From Ceratotherium simum simum (Eukaryota > Chordata > Mammalia > Perissodactyla > Rhinocerotidae): a DNA stretch of 64,000 nucleotides. The notes beneath the pieces are model-generated. The model searched no databases. It had not been told where the DNA came from and worked only from the letters and a program-made list of their open reading frames with translations. This document shows positions 12,357-22,717 of the stretch, one piece after another (position 1 is the first letter of the stretch; each line of letters opens with the position of its first letter). A program made the position numbers and the translations under genes. The stretch covers positions 11,192,129 through 11,256,128 of the forward strand of contig NW_004454160.1 in the NCBI RefSeq assembly GCF_000283155.1. Direction: 5' to 3'.

Positions 12357-13018
12357 TGTGGGAGATCAAGATTTGGCCACCCTGAAATCTATCTCTTTAC
12401 CTTGGTTGTTTTCTCTAGGGACATTTGACCTCCCCCACTAACTGCCTAAAAAATTTGACATGGTGGCTCCTTCCTGGAACAGATCTATCATGATGGCTAT
12501 AAAGATAATATAAGATAGAGATTACAATAAGAAAGGCACCAACAAGCCCCTCTTATCAGAAGTTCTGTCTCTCTGGCCACATTCTCTGGATGACCCTGCG
12601 AAGAGTTGCCAGACAATCATTTACATTTATAAGAAAAATCTCCATTTATAAAGGTATCTCCCTCTCTGTTTTGAGAAGAGAAGAGGATGGCCTCATTTCT
12701 AGAGGCTTATCAATGTAGAAGTTGAGGCCTTAAAGCTACATAATAACCTTACTCTTGTTTACTGTACTTTAGTGGTAATCTCCTGTAACTGACTCCCCCC
12801 ACCCCCAAAATTCTCCTTTGTCATTGGCTAAACATGGTATTTAAAATGAGAATTTCTGCTATTGTGTTAAAAAACACAGTGTCCCTGCTTTCTCCCATGT
12901 ATACATATTATTAAACTTAGTATTATTTTCTCCTACTAACCTGTCTTGTTAATTATTTGGCCAGCCATAAAAACCTTAAGGGAAAGGGCAGAGAGAAATT
13001 CTCGCTCTTCCCCCGACA
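12357..13018 (+). mobile_element. Solo LTR, class-I endogenous retrovirus type
   Basis: A 662-bp unit begins TGTGGG and ends CGACA, flanked by the same 4-bp sequence ATAC at 12353-12356 and 13019-13022, as expected for a class I (gamma-type) LTR. It carries a CAT-box-like 'tcattggct', an ATTAAA signal at 12910-12915 and an LTR-end-like 'ggccagccataaaaacctta'. No internal retroviral genes are attached, so it is a solo LTR left by recombination. The subfamily is not determined. Confidence 0.7.
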
Positions 13019-13099
13019 ATACACACACACTCTCGCATACATTCACACACTCTGACACACACTCACACATTCTCACACACACACACACACACACACACC
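13019..13099. repeat. CA microsatellite, right half
   Basis: Interrupted (CA)n with a clean (AC) run at its right end. It is the continuation of the tract at 12288-12356. Confidence 0.85.
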
Positions 13100-14245
13100 T
13101 CTCCACTTTTCAGTGTGTCTGTCTGGTTTCTTAATTCTCCAAGCCAAATTAATAACATCAATCTGAACTACACAGCCCATAGGGAATTACTGGAGGAAAG
13201 TCGTTAACCACGTGAAAGGAAATTATGAGAGGATATGAACAATTATTTTCCATGAGCATAGAATAAGAAAATGGGCATGACCTTCAGCAGAATAAAATTA
13301 GGGTAGAATTAGAAGGAATTTTCTAATCAAGAGGAGTCGAGATCTTTGGACTTTAAGTAATCTCCTTCTCTACTAATTTTTAAGAAAGAATTTGACAGCA
13401 TTCTGTCTGAGAGCAACACACTGCTGAGAGCAACACAGCTCAGAAGCCAACGGCTCTCAAAGGACTTTTCAAAATGTCTTTTCCCCAAGACTCTATGAAG
13501 GGACAAAACCAGACTGTGGCTCTCAAACCTGGGCTTAGAAAACCTCGGCTCCGCTTCAAGGCTCTAGTCTTTGGTTCACATCCCTCCTGGCGTCTAAGGA
13601 GGAGAAAGACCTTGGGCCTCAGGGAAAGCTATGTTTCCCCAAGGTCAGTACAATTAACACCTCACTTGACTGCGGAAGTGTGGAAAGAGATGCCCCAAAT
13701 GAGCCTCCTAGTAACATTCTTCGCAGAAGGTCAGATTGCTTCTATTTGCTGGGGCAGGAAAGAAGGCCTGGGTTGAGCTGGGAAAGAGCTTGCTGCTGCC
13801 CTGGCACCTGGAGCTGTCAAACACCCTTCTGCCACCTCCCGTACTTTGTCAGCTGCTTTAGCCTCAAGTCCATCCTTTGCCCTCCCACTGGGGCCTGGGA
13901 GCCTACTGAGAGCAGAATCCTTGCCTACTAATCCTCAGAGTCAGAACATTCTAGTAACTTAAGTCTGTCCCCTGTTAATCCATCATCTTGTTAGGGAATC
14001 CTACTTATAAGCAAAGAACTGGCACAGGAGCCCTCCAGGGAGGGAGAGACCACCCTCCTAGATTCAGCCTTTCTTCTCTGTCTCTCTGCCCCCACTGCAA
14101 TCCCCTCTGGCTCTCAGGATACTCTCTGGATCTCATTCTCCTTCTAATTCCCCCATCTTAGCTTATGTTCCATATGAACCTATTTCTTTAATTTTTCTCT
14201 TTAGTTCAAGTGAAACAATGCTAACATTTTCCAAGATATTTTTCT

Positions 14246-14576
14246 TTCTTTCTTTCTTTTCTTAATTCTTTCTTTCTTTCTTTTTTTAACAGAGTTTTTT
14301 CTTTCTTTTTTTAATAGAGTTTTTTTTTTTTTTGAGGAAGATTGGCTCTGCGCTAACATCTGTTACCAATCTTCCTCTTTTTTCTTTTTTCTCCCCAAAG
14401 CCCCAGTACATAGTTGTGTGTCATAGTTGTAGAGTTGTAGCTCTTCTAAGTGGGATGCCGCCTCAGAAAGGCTTGATGAGCAGTGAGTAGGTCCGCGCCC
14501 AGGATCTGAACAGGTGAACCCCAGGCCGCTGAAGCGGAACGTGCGAACTTAACCTCTATGCCACTGGACCAGCCCC
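14246..14576 (-). mobile_element. ERE SINE with 17-bp TSD
   Basis: A CTTT/poly-T tract (the tail complement) is followed by 'gaggaagattggctctgcgc', the 'caaagccccagtacatagtt' body and the reversed tRNA-like head ending 'ccactggaccagcccc'. The flanks 14229-14245 and 14577-14593 (ttccaagatatttttct) match at 16 of 17 bases. Confidence 0.9.
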
Positions 14577-16919
14577 TTCCAAGGTATTTTTCTAAGAAAC
14601 AAAAGAAACACTAAGTGGGAACAAATATAAGCATCAGCAGGCACTTATCTATAGAAGCCCATTTCCTAGCTGAGGTCTAAGCAGAGAAGGGCTCAGGTGG
14701 CACATCTTCCAGGCATGATGGCCTGGGCTCCTTTCCTCACCTCAACCTTTTCAATCCTTGAGTGTGTCCTTCTGCCTTCCCTTCTTTGCCTCCTCCCTCC
14801 AGGGGCCAGATCGCTGTCAGAGACCTGACTATGGTGCCCAGTCCCAGGTGGACACTGGAGGACAGGTAAGTGGACAGATACGCCGTGCTCAGAGAATGGG
14901 TCCTTCAGACATACATTCCTAGATGGGGAGGCCAGAGTCCTGGTGCCAACCAGCTCTGAGATCTTCAGCAAACCTGTTTCTCTCTCTGACTCCTTTCCTT
15001 CCAGTCTTCTTATTCTGGGTGCTCATTAAGGGCCTTCATAACTCAGACATTCTGTAGGCAGAGCAAGGGACAGCAGAGCCAGCTTCTCTCCAGGCCTCTC
15101 CCCAGCAAGTGTGAAGGGTTATTTCCCCAACCAACAGTGGGGAACCAAGCCCAACAAGACGAGGTTTTGACCCTCCTTTTCAATTGCGGCCCTCTTTTCT
15201 CAGAAAACCCTTAAGTCATATCCGCCTTTCTCAACTCCTTGGTTGCATGCCAAGATGGCCACAGGAGAGGAACACATCTCACAAACACTTCTTCTGTTCT
15301 TCATGCCCCGCCCCCTCCCAAACCTCCAAAGTCCAACAGAGGGCAACCAGAGCATGGTCCTTCAGCTGCCTGGGGCTCATCGCTGTCGTGTTCTTACTGA
15401 GGCAGTCTGGTCCTAAGCAGGACGGGCGCTTAGAGCACTTGTGGGGGGAGGGGTGTGGGGCCTGCAGTCTAAGACAGCGCAAGCCAGGTGAAAACATAAG
15501 CCACACAGCAAAAAAGGAAACTAGATAACATGAACAGCATGCACTGCATATTTGTCTTTATATTCATTTACATAGGCCAAGTGATCTGGAGACTGTAAGG
15601 GGGCCAACTATGTGGGCAAAGTGCCGGGTCTCTAAACAATGGTCTACAAGTTCAGGTGTAGGCAGAACATAGTAGAACCTCCGTTTATTTTATTTTAAAT
15701 TTCACCATTCAAAATCCTGCATCTACTGTAGTGTACATGTTTAAACAGTTCAATTTATAAGTCAACATACATACATTAGGGTGAATGCTCAGAAATGTAT
15801 TTACTGGGAAATGTATGTTATCAAAGAGTTTGGAATCCACTATCAAGGAGTGGTGCTGTTTGCTACAGTTGTGTACTAGAGTGGAGTGCTAGGAATGAAT
15901 TGTAGCGGGGAGGCCGGGGAGCTGGTGGGAACTGAGGCGCTGTCACATTCACTTAAGATAACAGCAGGAGGGGACTGTCTCTGACTGAGAAATGAGGAGA
16001 CAGGAACCCTGAGAAGGCCAGAAAACTGAGTCGGTCTCAGCCAGGCCCCCAAGGGAACCCAGGTGGGATGTTTGCACTTCCTCAGCCAAGGCAGCCTGAG
16101 GCATCCCAGAGAGGAGAGAAATTACACATGGTCATTCTCCAAACCTTACACTCAGCACTTTCGTGAGCATCCCTGTCTTCATCCTGGAAGCCAACAAACA
16201 TAATCTAATCTCTTTTCTCACTGGAACACGCCTGGGAGATCAGGGGGAAGTGAGCAGTGGACCTAATCTTTCCCAGATTCTGTTTGTACAAAGTAATCCT
16301 CCACAAGCTGGAAGAACACTACACAGGCGCCCAAGCAGGGCTGCCACTTGGAGGAAGGGACCCAGACGTCAGCTCCCTCTGCAGTGACGTCAGCGCTGGC
16401 CTAATGGGCCCAGGGTGTTGACTCTGCCTGCAGAATGGAAAGCTTTCTCCTCGGGTCTGGCACCAAACTGCAGAGCAGGGCTGACACTTGGAGGTCAGGA
16501 CTAACATTGGAAGTGGCCTTGATAAAAGGAGTGTTGTTAAGGACAAATATAGAAAAGGGGTGGAAAGACAAACCACACAGACTGGACTGGTCTGTGTACA
16601 AACAGAAAAGAAGTTAATGAAAAGTCAGTAGTTGATTTATAAATTAAAAGAAGTAAGAGTCAGGCTTGCATTCCAGTGCTCTTTCTGCCAAGACTTTAAC
16701 ACTCTCTAGAGGATCCTTCAGCCAATTACCCATCCCTAAGTCCCAGCAAGACTATGGGAGCAATCTTCCCATTCCCTAGGAGAGGACTTAATTTACTGAG
16801 AGATGCCTGGGTCACCTGTCCACAGAGCACAGCTGGATGCGGTATCCACTTCTCTGAGCTCTACTCTTCCCACCACAGGAGGCTCACCACTCCCTGTTCT
16901 CTCTCTTTCCATCACTCAG

Positions 16920-17008
16920 AGCACCCCAAGATCCAGCTACCTCGGGTCCTGAGGCAGACCTACATCAGGAAGGCTGGCGACACTGTGAACCTACTAATCC
17001 CGTTCCAG
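16920..17008 (+). pseudogene. MYBPHL: MYBPHL coding exon 2
   Basis: The acceptor AG is at 16918-16919 and the donor GT at 17009-17010. The 89 bp encode [18 protein letters not shown]... up to NLLIPFQ and restore phase 0. It starts the first Ig domain. Confidence 0.88.
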
Positions 17009-17566
17009 GTGATCATGCCAGCCCCATGCTGGGTCCGCGGCTGGGACCAGGCCAGGGTTTTGATTTGGAAAGAGATACCAAGAGTCCTGCTAGCAGAGGG
17101 GCAGTCGTCCTGGCCTTCAATGGAGGGGGCTGTGTCACCAGAAATCTGACGCCAAATGACCTTCCTTCTGCACTCCTGAGGGTGGGTTTGGGTGGGTGGG
17201 GTTGGGCATGCCCCATGTAAGGAGGTAAAGCTAAGCCATACCCTTCAGTCAGCAGAGGTCTGGGAGATTTCAGTTTGGAGGGTTCTTGGGAGTTTGGGCA
17301 GCTATTGCTAGTCCCAGCTGCCCTGGGTGTCCATGACCTAAGGTTTCAGAGGGTGGAAGACTCAAAGCCATCCCCCTTTCCCATGATCCTTAGGCTGTTG
17401 CTGAAAGACGGAAGTCCCCTGGGAGAGTTCACCAACCTCTAACTCAAAGAATTTGCAGCTGCGGGTCAAGTCACCACGTGGACCTGGGGTGGATCTGACC
17501 TCTACCGCAGTAGGGAGGGTCAAGAGGCCTCTTGGGGATGCTCACAGCCTTATCCCCATTTCTCAG

Positions 17567-17762
17567 GGCAAACCCAAACCTCGAGCCACCTGGACACGTG
17601 ATGGCTGTACCCTGGACGCCAGTCGTGTGAGTGTGCGGAACAGGGAGCGGGACTCCATCCTCTTCATCCGAGAAGCCCAACGTGCTGACTCCGGTTGCTA
17701 CCAGCTCAGTGTGTAGCTGGGCAAGCTGGAGGCCACAGCCACCATTGACATTCTGGTGATCG
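17567..17762 (+). pseudogene. MYBPHL: MYBPHL coding exon 3, with in-frame stop
   Basis: The 196-bp exon reads GKPKPRATWTRDGCTLDASR... to CYQLSV, then TAG (17714-17716), then LGKLEATATIDILVI in the same frame. Both splice sites are good. Truncation within the first Ig domain would leave 127 residues, and the downstream exon junctions predict nonsense-mediated decay. Confidence 0.88.
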
Positions 17763-17993
17763 GTACAGTGGAAGGAGTGGGAGTTGGGGTGGTCCTCAGG
17801 ACCTCCTTCTCCAGGCTGAAGAGGAGCTGTCACAGAGAGCTGGGGAAGCTGGGGTGACTCCTCCACACCGAGTGTGGGACACAGCGGGGGGTGAAGGCAA
17901 GGGTAACTGAGCAGAGAAGGGGAAGGGGCACTCCTGAAGTGATTTCCATGCATGTGAGTTGTACATGCCCACTGTCATTCTTGGCCCTTTCAG

Positions 17994-18133
17994 AGAGGCC
18001 AGGCCCTCCTCAGAGTATCAAGTTGGTGGATGTTTGGAGCTCCAACGCTACCCTGGAGTGGACACCCCCCCAAGACACAGGCAATGCGGCACTCCTGGGA
18101 TACACGGTACAGAAGGCTGACACAAAATCTGGG
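17994..18133 (+). pseudogene. MYBPHL: MYBPHL coding exon 4
   Basis: The 140 bp encode [18 protein letters not shown]... to KADTKSG, the first half of the fibronectin III domain. The donor is GTAAGG. No lesion is seen. Confidence 0.88.
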
Positions 18134-18276
18134 GTAAGGCCCAGCTGGGAGGGTGGAGAGGAGGGAGGAATAGCATATTCTGGAATGGGGCTCTGGTAGC
18201 TCCACGTGGTGGGCTGAGGTGGAGTGAGCTCACAAAACAGATGTCTCATTCATGGCATCTTCTTGGGACCCCAAAG

Positions 18277-18440
18277 CTGTGGTTCACGGTACTGGAGCGT
18301 TATCACCGCACTGGACCGCTGCACCGTCACCGACCTCATTGTCGGCAACTCCTATGCATTTCCAGTCTTTGCTGAGAATCAGTGTGGGCTCAGTGAGACA
18401 GCCCCCATCACTGCCGACCTTGCCCACATCCAGAAAGCAG
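18277..18440 (+). pseudogene. MYBPHL: MYBPHL coding exon 5, frameshifted
   Basis: It enters in phase 0 as [12 protein letters not shown], while the rest of the exon ([14 protein letters not shown], then [17 protein letters not shown]) reads in the next frame. Its length of 164 bp is 2 mod 3, whereas 1 mod 3 is needed to meet exon 6. The acceptor has a poor pyrimidine tract (ttcttgggaccccaaag). Confidence 0.87.
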
Positions 18441-18541
18441 GTGAGGCATGGAGAACCTGAGCTGCGAAGAGTTAAGGATAAAGAGTTGAAGAGGGATGGA
18501 GATCTCAGGAACTACAGCATGATCCTTCTTGGTCCCCTCAG

Positions 18542-18678
18542 CTACTGTTTACAAGATGGAGGGGTTTGCCCAGAGAGATTTCTCTGAAGCCCCAAAGTTC
18601 ACCCAGTCTCTGGCGGACTGCACTACAGTCACTAGCTATGACACCCAGCTCTTCTGCTGCGTCCGTGCTTCTCCCAAG
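18542..18678 (+). pseudogene. MYBPHL: MYBPHL coding exon 6
   Basis: The 137 bp encode [20 protein letters not shown]... to CCVRASPK and open the C-terminal Ig domain. Splice sites are standard (ccctcag / GTGAGC). Confidence 0.87.
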
Positions 18679-19659
18679 GTGAGCGGAGAGTTCTATGGGG
18701 TGGCTGGTCTGTGCTGCTTCCTGCTCCCACTGTAACCTTAGCTATGTCGAAGAGCATTCTAACCAAAACGTTTGTTCCCATCACCATCATCTGCCTCTTC
18801 CACAGCAGGTTATGAAGGAACAGTCAGGGCACTTGGAGTCCCAGATAGGCTGATGTGGATAATGTTTCCAGCTTTCCTTTTAGTGTTTGTTCCTCATATC
18901 TGAAGATGTCACTTTCTGACCTGCTAGCAATTGGGTATGAGCTTCAAAGTTGTCTCTCTGGCATGGGTGACAGAGTCCCGTTGGTTTCTCCTGACTCACC
19001 CTCAGGCCTCCTCTGATCAGGGCCTTGCACATGCAAGCTGCCTAGAGTTGAGCCTTTGGCCACAAACCTGAGCAAGGCTCTCTGTCTATTTACAATCTAG
19101 TCACTGTACCCCACACATGGCATAAAACACCAACAACAACCTTTACCAAGTGCCTGTTGTGTATTAGTCCTCGGCCAGACCACATAGGGATAACATCTCA
19201 GAAAGAAAATAACAATAAGCCCACTCTAGAAACTACTTTCTAACCAGATGGGACAGGAGCGACTCCCAAGCCAACAGTGGGACTAGAATATAAATGATTC
19301 AACAATGTATATACAAAAAAGAGGAGATCCTGACACCCAGCGCTTATGACACATGGAGGGAGCAAGATGGAACAGAAGTCATCGCCTTTCCTCTAGTCAG
19401 CAATACTTGAGGAACAAGGCGAGGTTTTAGGTGCTCTTTACAACCAAGAGGAGCGTGGGAGGCTGTTGAGGGTCCTCAAAGGGGAACTCCTTCCCAAATG
19501 TAAGGGACAGGGAGCTATCCAGAGGCTGTTATCTCTTCTAGATCCCTGTACCATCTGTTCCTAAAGCACCCACTCCCCCTGCTCCTCTGGCTGGCATGTC
19601 CCCAGGCCTTGTAGGCAAAGAGTTCCAGACACTGAGCACAAAAAGAACAATTGGTTCTT

Positions 19660-19873
19660 TTTTTTTTTTTTAATTTTTTTAATTAATTTATTTTTCCCCC
19701 AAAGCCCCAGTAGATAGCTGTATGTCATAGTTGCACATTCTTCTAGTTGCTGTATGTGGGACGCGGCCTTAGCGTGACCGGAGAAGCAGTGCGTCAGTGC
19801 GCGCCTGGGATCCGAACCCGGGCCGCCAGCATCAGAGCGCACGCACTTAACCGCCAAGCCACGGGGCCGGCCC
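19660..19873 (-). mobile_element. ERE SINE with perfect 15-bp TSD, next to MYBPHL exon 7
   Basis: A poly-T tract is followed by 'ccccaaagccccagtagata' and the reversed tRNA-type head ('gggatccgaacccgggccg' contains the B-box complement) ending 'ggggccggccc'. The duplication GAACAATTGGTTCTT is perfect at 19645-19659 and 19874-19888, so the copy is fairly young. It ends 36 bp before exon 7. Confidence 0.95.
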
Positions 19874-19924
19874 GAACAATTGGTTCTTACCACCCCTTGT
19901 TGCCCCCTCGTCTTTATCTTCCAG

Positions 19925-20111
19925 CCAAAGATCATCTGGCTAAAGAACAAGATTGATATCCAAGGCAACCCCAAGTACAGAGCCCTCACTCACCTGGGAA
20001 TCTGCTCCCTAGAAATCCGCAAGCCTGGTCCCTTTGACGGGGGTATCTACACCTGCAAGGCCGTTAACCCCCTGGGGGAGGCATCCGTGGACTGTTGGGT
20101 GGATGTGAAAG
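19925..20111 (+). pseudogene. MYBPHL: MYBPHL coding exon 7
   Basis: The 187 bp encode [18 protein letters not shown]... with the Ig signature [20 protein letters not shown]. The acceptor (tatcttccag) and the donor (GTAAGG) are intact. Reading is open throughout. Confidence 0.9.
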
Positions 20112-20289
20112 GTAAGGGCAGAACTTACGCCTTAGGGTGCAATCATGTCTCTCCATAGCTGGAAAAGTTGGGGCAGAGACACAGCCTAGATGGAGAAGGG
20201 CTTGGTTTGCTTCCCCTTCAGGCCCTCTCATTGCTGTCATCATTGCGATGTGTTTGAGGAGCCGTTTTGTTATCCACCATCTCATGTCT

Positions 20290-20420
20290 CTCCATCATAA
20301 TTCTGTAATATAGGAAGAATTGCTATTTCCATTTTGCAAAGGGGAAACCTGAGGCACAGGGAGGTGATTGGTTTACCCAAGATTTCCAGTGTTGGTTAAC
20401 TGAGGAGTTGGCACTATGGC
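20290..20420 (+). mobile_element. MIR SINE fragment
   Basis: 'ctatttccattttgcaaagg', 'aaacctgaggcacagggagg' match the MIR core. It lies in MYBPHL intron 7. Confidence 0.6.
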
Positions 20421-20649
20421 AGAGAGAGCTCATGTCTCCTGGACCTCACCCAGATCATTTTTCTATAAAATATACAGTCTTCTGATTCAGTCTCCTCTGG
20501 GAGACTTTCCCCTCTGGTTTGTTAAAAGGGAATATTGTACATCCTTTCTACCTCTTATAAAGTATTCATTCATTTATGCATTCCTTTCACCTTGTTCATA
20601 GCTCCATATTGCATTTAGCATATTGTTTTATAATTATTTATTTACTGAT

Positions 20650-20790
20650 CTGTTTCCCCATTAAACTATGAGCACCTTGAGGGCAGGGACAGTCTTATTC
20701 GCCTTTGTTCCCCAAGGGTTGAGCGCAGTTTCTGACACACGGTGAACACTCTCTAAGTGTGTGTAGCATGAATCAGGAATGAATGGGCCA
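20650..20790 (+). mobile_element. LINE-2 3'-end fragment
   Basis: The L2 3' terminal text 'aaactatgagcaccttgagg', 'gcagggacagtcttattcg', 'tttctgacacacggtgaaca', 'tgaatgggcc' is recognisable. Confidence 0.65.
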
Positions 20791-20940
20791 TTATATGTCC
20801 TATTCTTCCCTGTGCGTAGATTCCTAATTAGCACCATGGACCCTCAAAAAACCTAAGAAGTATATCCCTTCCTAACGCTCCAGAAGGTTCCCCAGAGATT
20901 TCTGAGACATTAACATTGAGAAACGTCTGAATTCTTGCAG

Positions 20941-20951
20941 CTCCTCACTGA
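20941..20951 (+). pseudogene. MYBPHL: MYBPHL coding exon 8 and stop
   Basis: The acceptor 'attcttgcag' (AG at 20939-20940) joins the phase-1 end of exon 7 to give A-P-H-stop, with TGA at 20949-20951. Human ends V-P-N (from memory). The 3' UTR follows; an AATAAA at 21514-21519 is a possible poly(A) signal. Confidence 0.75.
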
Positions 20952-22717
20952 GGCTCCTGAAGAGGACACGGCAACTCTGAGGAAGATAAGGAAAGAGGGA
21001 CAGGGGTCTGAATGAATTATTTCACGTTTATGGCTAATGTTGTTGAGCCTGGGACAGATATGCAGTCCTGAGCCTTTCAACCATGCACTCACTGGTGATC
21101 ACTTTTCTTTTAACCACTTTTTTTGGTAAGCTAATACGATCATCCACGTGGAAGGAATTTACCACAGATGAAGTCTACTTTTGTCACATCTTCTATCTGT
21201 CTGTACTCCTCAAGTTGATGATAGGAATTAAACCTAACGGTCCTCTGAAAAAGAGTGACAGCATCTACCTAATTGTAAGAGGGTGCTGTGGGAGGGAGGT
21301 GGGCAGGTGCTGTAAAAAAAGGTGTCAGGGGAACAATCAGGAGTGGAAGATGGATGAGGTCGCCTCTACCTCATGGCAGCAGCATGGAAAAGGAGAGAGG
21401 AAGCTGCTCCTGTCAATTAAGTGTTTCTACCGCAGTATCATAAGCATGGTGAGAAACAGATTAGTTTGCTTGTTTTTTACTTTGAAGTTTATGGATTCTT
21501 TCCCCTCCAAGAGAATAAAACCACCATTCTCATTACATGTCAATAATAATTGAACATGTGGGTATGTGGTCCCAAGCAGCACATTATTGGCAAAGGCAAC
21601 TCAGATCATCATTTAGAATTTGATAACTTCTTCAGATTCTAAATCATTCACAGTAGAAATGTTGTGTACAAACTGATGAGGTGCAAAAGAAGCTCGTGAG
21701 AGAATTAAAGAGAACTGGCTCCCAATGTCTCCTCTGACCTGCAGCTCCTGGCTGATGAAAACTGAGAATGAATTCCATCCCAGAAGCCATTTATTTAAGC
21801 CTATCATTGATATATAGCAAATGAAAACCCTAAGGGATGCATTAGAAGTACAGACTTCTCAGGAGAGCTCTCTCTGCCAGTCGGCTTGCAAAGCCAGCTC
21901 TCTCGCCATCCCTCCATTCCCTCCATGTTAACGTTAATGTTGTGTTGTGTTGGCGTTAGCCTTGTTAGTGTTAGTTGCCCTTTGACCTCTCTCCCAGCCA
22001 GTGCCCAGCAAGGAAGCAGGGTAAGTAGAGAATTCAGAGGACAGGACCCAGGGACCGTGAAGAGGGATTGCCCCAGCATCCTGGGTGTGCTCTGGCTGTT
22101 TGCTGTTATGGCCACCACATATCCTCTCTTTTCTGTGCCTTCAGGAAGCCTGACTGTGGCGAGACTGTATTCTTAAGGAGCTCCAGCACAGTGTCTGGTT
22201 TGGACGAATCTAAATAAATATGTGAATCCTCAGTGCCTAAGTATCCATCTGTCTGAGCCTTTCTATATGGGAAAACCATTTAGAAAGTTAGAATCCTTTA
22301 GCCAGACTGTATGGGATCTGCAGACCCTCAGACTCCTCTTTCTCTTCCCATATCCACACTCTCTTCCACAAAGGTTTCTAACACTGTCCTTTTCTCTAAA
22401 CAGTCTATGACAGAGCTGAGTTCAACTCTGTACAGTACCAGGCACTGAAAGAGATGCTGAAGATCACTTGCTCTCTTTCTTTGTGCTCTTTCCAGAATAA
22501 GTTGGAAAACAGGGTGCACATCCATCACAGAGATGCAGACAGCAGGACACATAAATACGTACATAGCTAATTAAAGACAGAGCACTAAGACTTGAGGGCT
22601 AGGAGATACTGAAGAAATTGGAGCAGAGTCTCATTAAGCCCTGGGGAAAGAATAAAGACAAGCGGCCCTTGCTTATATGTTTTCATTCTTAGAGCAAATA
22701 AGATATGGAAGGTATTC

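Larger units (their letters stand above)
7684..16919 (+). other. MYBPHL: MYBPHL intron 1 (9.2 kb)
   Basis: A non-coding intron dominated by repeats: reverse MIR-type pieces near 8620-8760 and 9395-9480, a CT-rich tract at 10163-10206, an old dispersed repeat at about 10229-10800, a solo LTR (12357-13018) inside a CA microsatellite, and an ERE SINE (14246-14576). Two CRE-type motifs occur near 16368 and 16385-16392. I see no additional coding exon. Confidence 0.7.
7539..20951 (+). pseudogene. MYBPHL: Myosin-binding protein H-like, disabled by a nonsense codon and a frameshift
   Basis: Coding exons by splice sites and phase: 7539-7683, 16920-17008, 17567-17762, 17994-18133, 18277-18440, 18542-18678, 19925-20111 and 20941-20951 (TGA). 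If exon 5 were 160 bp the total would be 1,065 bp, or 354 residues, the human length. MYBPHL is a myosin-binding protein of atrial and conduction-system sarcomeres with an Ig-FnIII-Ig layout. Exon 1 encodes a disordered leader starting MEAATAPEVASGS, exons 2-3 the first Ig, exons 4-5 the FnIII ([14 protein letters not shown]), exons 6-7 the last Ig ([13 protein letters not shown]). Lesions: TAG at 17714-17716 (codon 128) where human has CAG (Gln), and exon 5 is 164 bp, with 'ggaccgc' where three bases are expected, shifting the frame to a TGA at 18373-18375. Everything else is intact, so the loss looks recent; an assembly error or a segregating null allele is also possible. The gene identity is very secure, the pseudogene call less so. 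Confidence 0.85.

Noticed and set aside
13019..13099. Regularly spaced short repeats resembling an array
   Set aside because: It is a plain CA microsatellite, not a CRISPR or other organised array; such arrays are not expected in a mammalian genome.
21083..21553. 156-codon + strand frame in the MYBPHL-PSRC1 interval
   Set aside because: No similarity to a known family that I can recognise, no promoter or splice context; likely chance, overlapping the possible MYBPHL 3' UTR.
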